Origin: RPQJ01 sp036277615
Lineage (GTDB): Bacteria > Pseudomonadota > Gammaproteobacteria > Steroidobacterales > Steroidobacteraceae
Reading direction: 5' to 3'
Assembly (NCBI GenBank): GCA_036277615.1
Contig: DASUMQ010000056.1
Location: 1-18,727, forward strand
DNA: 18,727 bases
The notes under the pieces are model-generated. The model was not told the origin of the DNA and ran no database searches. It was given only the letters and a program-made list of their open reading frames with translations. The translations under genes were made by a program, and so were the position numbers. Shown here in pieces: positions 16,109 through 18,727 of this stretch (position 1 is the first letter of the stretch; the number at the start of each line of letters is the position of its first letter).

Positions 16109-16609
16109 GGCAGTGGGGTCAGGTCGAGCGACAGCGCACCGTCGACATCCTGAAGGCGGGCGCCGCGCGACACCGTCCCTGGCATCGCGCGACTCCCATG
16201 GAACCTCCAGCCGGTCGGCGCGACGCTGCGGGCGGCAGGGTGGCGCACGACGGAATCGCTCGTGGTCCTACTAGACCACAGGACGAGGCGCGAGTGAACC
16301 ACCCGGTCAGGTGATTCAGCACAAATGCTTACGGGAGCGCAGCCTCGCGCCCGGTCCCGCCCGTCAGGTCCACGCGACGAAGTCGGGCGAAAATCCCGGC
16401 GGCCTGAGGTCCCGGCGGGCATCGCCAATCGACCTCTGACTGCGTCTCAAACGAAACGTACCGTTCCCGTACGGCCACGCGACGGTTCGATTCCGGTCGC
16501 GATTTGTGCGTATCGAGAACGAAGTCGTAACTGGATCACGGATCAGGGGAACGTGTCTGCGCAGACTTGCGACTTGCCCAGGCGCGATCCCCCGCGCAGG
16601 AGTCCCGAC
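16109..16609. other. Gene-free stretch with several small dyads
   Basis: I see no convincing gene in these 500 bases; open frames here are short or lack any family pattern. Visible structure: TGGGGTCAGGTC at 16114-16125, a sequence I associate with repeats in this kind of genome; CGCGCGA/TCGCGCG (16164-16170, 16185-16191); GTGGTC/GACCAC (16262-16267, 16274-16279); CGTAC/GTACG (16457-16461, 16469-16473); and GCGACGG/CC-G-GTCGC (16479-16500). It may be a decayed gene or may hold a small RNA. Confidence 0.4.
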
Positions 16610-16699
16610 ATGGAAATCGCTGCCTTCGTGCTGTTCGGATCGGTTGCGCTATGGCTCGCGGAGGAACTCGCTGCGAAAAGACCCCGGAACAAGGGCTGA
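16610..16699 (+). CDS. 29-aa single-pass membrane microprotein
   Basis: The small frame MEIAAFVLFGSVALWLAEEL, then AAKRPRNKG, starts with ATG behind AGGAG at 16598-16602 with seven bases of spacing, the best ribosome binding site in this region. Residues 4-18 form one hydrophobic helix followed by a basic tail (KRPRNK), predicting a C-terminus in the cytoplasm. Its size resembles small subunits such as KdpF or CydX, but no such complex is encoded nearby and I see no specific match. It stops 37 bases before the GFA gene and may share its transcript. The frame is also open upstream, so a longer product is possible but unlikely. Confidence 0.5.
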   Translation: MEIAAFVLFGSVALWLAEELAAKRPRNKG

Positions 16700-16736
16700 A
16701 CCGCCGTCCGCGCGTGACGAGGAGTAAGGTGGCGGC

Positions 16737-17138
16737 ATGAACGCCACCGGCCACGTCACCCATCGCGGCGGCTGTCACTGCGGCGCCGTCGCCTTCGAAG
16801 TCGAGGCCCCGTCACGGCTGCTCGTGCAGGACTGCAACTGCTCGATCTGCTCGGCTTCGGGCTTCCTGCACCTGATCGTGCCCCGCGAGCGCTTTCGGCT
16901 GTTGCGAGGCGACGCCGCACTGACCGAGTACACGTTCGGCACGAAAGTCGCGCGGCACCTGTTCTGCCGCACGTGCGGCGTCAAGTCGTTCTACGTGCCG
17001 CGCTCGAACCCCGATGGCTACAGCGTCAACGCACGCTGCCTCGACCCGGCAACGGTGGAAGAAATGGTCGTCGAGCCTTTCGATGGCCGGAACTGGGAGG
17101 CCTCTGCAGGGGCGCTGCGCCACCTGAGCGAGGCATGA
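16737..17138 (+). CDS. GFA-family (glutathione-dependent formaldehyde-activating enzyme-like) zinc protein
   Basis: The protein is 133 aa, one GFA/CENP-V domain. Zinc-binding cysteines are in place: Cys13 and Cys15 (GGCHCGAV), Cys33/Cys35/Cys38 (DCNCSIC) and Cys77/Cys80 (FCRTCGVKSFY). The founding member was reported to speed formation of S-hydroxymethylglutathione from formaldehyde and glutathione; most family members, including this one, have no proven activity. AAGG at 16726-16729, seven bases from the ATG, can serve as ribosome binding site; TAAGGT at 16725-16730 also looks like a -10 box right before the start. It converges with the next gene. Confidence 0.88.
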   Translation: MNATGHVTHRGGCHCGAVAFEVEAPSRLLVQDCNCSICSASGFLHLIVPRERFRLLRGDAALTEYTFGTKVARHLFCRTCGVKSFYVPRSNPDGYSVNARCLDPATVEEMVVEPFDGRNWEASAGALRHLSEA

Positions 17139-17148
17139 GCCGGCCGGA

Positions 17149-17388
17149 TCAGGCGACGCGTTCGTCCCGGGGATGAGACGCGTCCGACGGTCGATACGGC
17201 TGCATCGTCTGACTGGCGGTGACGCCCTTCAGGTTGCTCGACACGTCCGGCACGCGATTGCGACGCGCGGCCCTCTGCCGCGCCAGCGCGGCCGAGGCCT
17301 GCGCCTCGCGCGCCCGCTTGTTGCGGGAGTTGATGGTCACGACGATCGCAACGACCAGCAGCAGCGCGAGCAGTATCGTCAGCTTCAT
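17149..17388 (-). CDS. Small membrane-anchored protein of unknown function
   Basis: The protein is 79 aa with one N-terminal transmembrane helix (MKLTILLALLLVVAIVVTI), immediately followed by a strongly basic stretch (NSRNKRAREAQ and RQRAARRNR) and a polar tail rich in Ser, Pro and Asp. By the positive-inside rule the tail should be cytoplasmic. The ATG at 17388 is preceded by AGGA a few bases upstream, supporting the start. It ends ten bases from the end of the GFA gene, tail to tail. I do not recognise a family. Confidence 0.65.
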   Translation of the reverse strand: MKLTILLALLLVVAIVVTINSRNKRAREAQASAALARQRAARRNRVPDVSSNLKGVTASQTMQPYRPSDASHPRDERVA

Positions 17389-17748
17389 CGGTTCTATCCT
17401 TGAGTCGTTGCGGTAGACCGCAGATTCCTGGCTCGGTTCAGCCCCCGGGCGGCCGACGCTGCCACCGCGGCAGTATCCTCGGCTGAGTCGGCGGCGAACA
17501 GCCGACTAACCCCCAGATTGCACCAGAATTGTGTCCATCTCTCGCGGGTGCAGCGCGATGCAGATACTGCGCGCTGCGTCACGGAATAGTGGCCTGAAGC
17601 TCGCTTCGGTCGGACGCGACCGTATCGGCATGCGTCGAGCGAGTTATCCGCCGTCACGAGGCGGCTGGGTTCGCCTCGCGTTCACCTCCGTGGGCTCCCG
17701 CCAACCCCCGGCCAGACGTCCTTCCGGCCGCACGCGCGAAACCGCTCG
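17389..17748. other. Non-coding stretch with three perfect inverted repeats
   Basis: No credible gene is seen. Three dyads stand out: AGTCGGC-N8-GCCGACT (17486-17507), GCAGCGCG-N12-CGCGCTGC (17550-17577), whose loop contains a further CAG-ATA-CTG, and CGAGGCG-N8-CGCCTCG (17657-17678). The last lies about 70 bases past the SDR stop and may help end that minus-strand transcript, although no T-run follows. The left part should also carry the promoter of the small membrane protein gene at 17388. Confidence 0.45.
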
Positions 17749-18727
17749 CTACCAGTGTATCCCGCGCATCAGCGACGCGAAGATCATCGCTTCCCGCGTC
17801 GCGGGCCGCGGCTCCTCGCCTTCGCGCTTGCCCTGCGCGGCAGCGGAGTCCGGGAACATGCGGTACGCGGAGTTCATGACGACCTCCGACAGCTTCGGCA
17901 TCACCAGGTGCATGATTTCCGCCATCACGCCGAGGCGCGTCGCAATGCGCTGCGGCTTGCGGATGATCGCGTCGGCGATCATGTCGGCCGCTTCCTCGGG
18001 CGAGATGATCGTCGGCATCTCCTCGTAGAGCTTGGTCGGCGCGATCATCGGCGTGCGCACGAGCGGCATGTTGATGATCGTGAAGTGGACACCCTCGTCG
18101 TGGAACTCCGACGCCGCGCAGCGTGCGAACGACTCGAGCGCCGCCTTCGACGCGACGTACGCCGAGAAGCGCGGCGCGTTGGTCAGCACCCCGATCGACG
18201 AGACGTTGATCACGTGCCCGTCCTTGCGGGCCGTCATCGACGGCAACAGGTTCATCGTGAGGCGCACGCACGCGAAGTAATTGAGCTGCATCGTGCGCTC
18301 GAAGTCGTGGAAGCGGTCGTACGACAGCGCGAGCGAGCGGCGGATCGAGCGACCGGCGTTGTTGATCAGCACGTCGACGTGCCCGAATTCCTTGAGGATG
18401 TCCCGGGCGAGCCTGTCGTTCGCGTCCAGGTCGGTGATGTCGCAGGAATATGTTTTCGCGAAGCCGCCGGCGTCGGTGATCTGCTTCCTCACCTCGGCGA
18501 GCCTCTCCTCGTCGCGTGCGACGATCACGACCTTGCCGCCGGCCTCGGCAATGCGGATCGCCGCGGCCTCGCCGATGCCCGACGATCCGCCCGTGATCAC
18601 GACGACCTTGCCCTTGACCGCGCCCTTGAGGCTGCGGTCGATCGAGAGGTCGGGATCGAGGTGACGCTCCCAGTAGTCCCAGAGCCGCCACGCATAGTCC
18701 TCGAGCGGCGGCACCCGGATCTTGGCC
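17749..18727 (-). CDS. SDR-family oxidoreductase, C-terminal domain of a protein cut by the window edge
   Basis: The visible part is at least 325 codons; the frame stays open through the window edge. A GTG at 18714 exists, but the sequence before the Rossmann fold (EDYAWRLWDYWERHLDPDL, then DRSLKGAVKGK) is the linker I know from two-domain proteins of ~660 aa with an N-terminal NAD-binding reductase and a C-terminal SDR, such as Marinobacter fatty acyl-CoA reductase-type enzymes. Seen here: TGGSSGIGE cofactor motif, CDITD, NNAGRS, the catalytic Ser in NVSSIG and Tyr/Lys in AYVASKAALE, then MPLVRTPMI. It should use NADP(H) on a fatty acyl or aldehyde substrate. If the protein is not a fusion, a GTG-started 321-aa SDR is the alternative. 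Confidence 0.82.
   Translation of the reverse strand, partial: AKIRVPPLEDYAWRLWDYWERHLDPDLSIDRSLKGAVKGKVVVITGGSSGIGEAAAIRIAEAGGKVVIVARDEERLAEVRKQITDAGGFAKTYSCDITDLDANDRLARDILKEFGHVDVLINNAGRSIRRSLALSYDRFHDFERTMQLNYFACVRLTMNLLPSMTARKDGHVINVSSIGVLTNAPRFSAYVASKAALESFARCAASEFHDEGVHFTIINMPLVRTPMIAPTKLYEEMPTIISPEEAADMIADAIIRKPQRIATRLGVMAEIMHLVMPKLSEVVMNSAYRMFPDSAAAQGKREGEEPRPATREAMIFASLMRGIHW

Noticed and set aside
16262..16290. Minus-strand similarity to a tRNA-Glu-like GTGGTCTAG segment
   Set aside because: Only the short segment matches; no cloverleaf can be completed around it.
16479..16500. T-arm-like hairpin with loop TTCGATT, suggesting a tRNA
   Set aside because: The stem needs a bulged base, there is no CCA or acceptor stem after it, and no proper anticodon or D arm lies upstream.
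16521..16552. Short strings GAAGTCGTAAC, TGGATCAC and GGGGAAC that also occur at the 3' end of 16S rRNA
   Set aside because: They are in a different order and spacing from 16S and no other rRNA sequence surrounds them; probably chance, though an alignment would settle it.
16325..16609. Upstream extension of the 29-aa microprotein frame back to 16325
   Set aside because: The extra residues are Arg/Pro-rich without pattern, and the strong ribosome binding site sits at the internal ATG.
17394..17657. 87-codon minus-strand frame in the gap after the SDR gene
   Set aside because: No ribosome binding site or family pattern is seen, and it overlaps two of the three inverted repeats.

Overview
The window is high-GC DNA (near 70% by eye), densely packed with genes on both strands. 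Codon use, the -10 boxes lying almost on start codons, and tandem CTAGCCA heptamers suggest a gammaproteobacterium of the Xanthomonadales/Lysobacterales type. This assignment is inference from style; no rRNA or other marker gene is present.

Layout: (1) 84-1441, an oxyR peroxide regulator overlapping a PCuAC periplasmic copper chaperone by ATGA. (2) 1473-4496, a ~1007-aa protein joining a lipase-like alpha/beta hydrolase, a middle domain that weakly resembles the M17 aminopeptidase N-domain, and a C-terminal CHAT caspase-like protease. (3) 4697-8816, a compact chaperone-usher pilus operon of the archaic Csu/spore-coat-U type: pilin, chaperone, usher, and a second SCPU protein that looks like a tip subunit. 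A convergent gene (8827-9276, minus) encodes a cysteine-free secreted protein that looks pilin-like. (4) 9570-14389, a 2-oxoacid:ferredoxin oxidoreductase set: a GltD-like flavoprotein with ferredoxin clusters, a fused gamma-alpha subunit and a TPP-binding beta subunit. An inverted array of 7-bp repeats lies between alpha and beta. (5) 14470-16108, a DUF4124 periplasmic protein followed by a YegS/DgkB-type lipid kinase. (6) 16109-16736, mostly non-coding, but with a 29-codon membrane microprotein behind an ideal ribosome binding site. (7) 16737-17388, a GFA-family zinc protein and, convergent to it, a 79-aa single-pass membrane protein. (8) 17389-17748, non-coding with three perfect inverted repeats. 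(9) 17749-18727, the C-terminal SDR domain of a protein that runs off the right edge, probably a two-domain fatty acyl-CoA reductase-like enzyme.

How the genes work together: OxyR and the copper chaperone may link peroxide stress to copper handling. The pilus genes form one assembly line. The kor genes would oxidise a 2-oxoacid (2-oxoglutarate is the best guess) and pass electrons through Fe-S clusters to FAD and NAD(P). The least familiar item is the hydrolase-CHAT fusion, which may be a protease-gated lipase effector. No transposase, CRISPR array, tRNA or rRNA gene was found.
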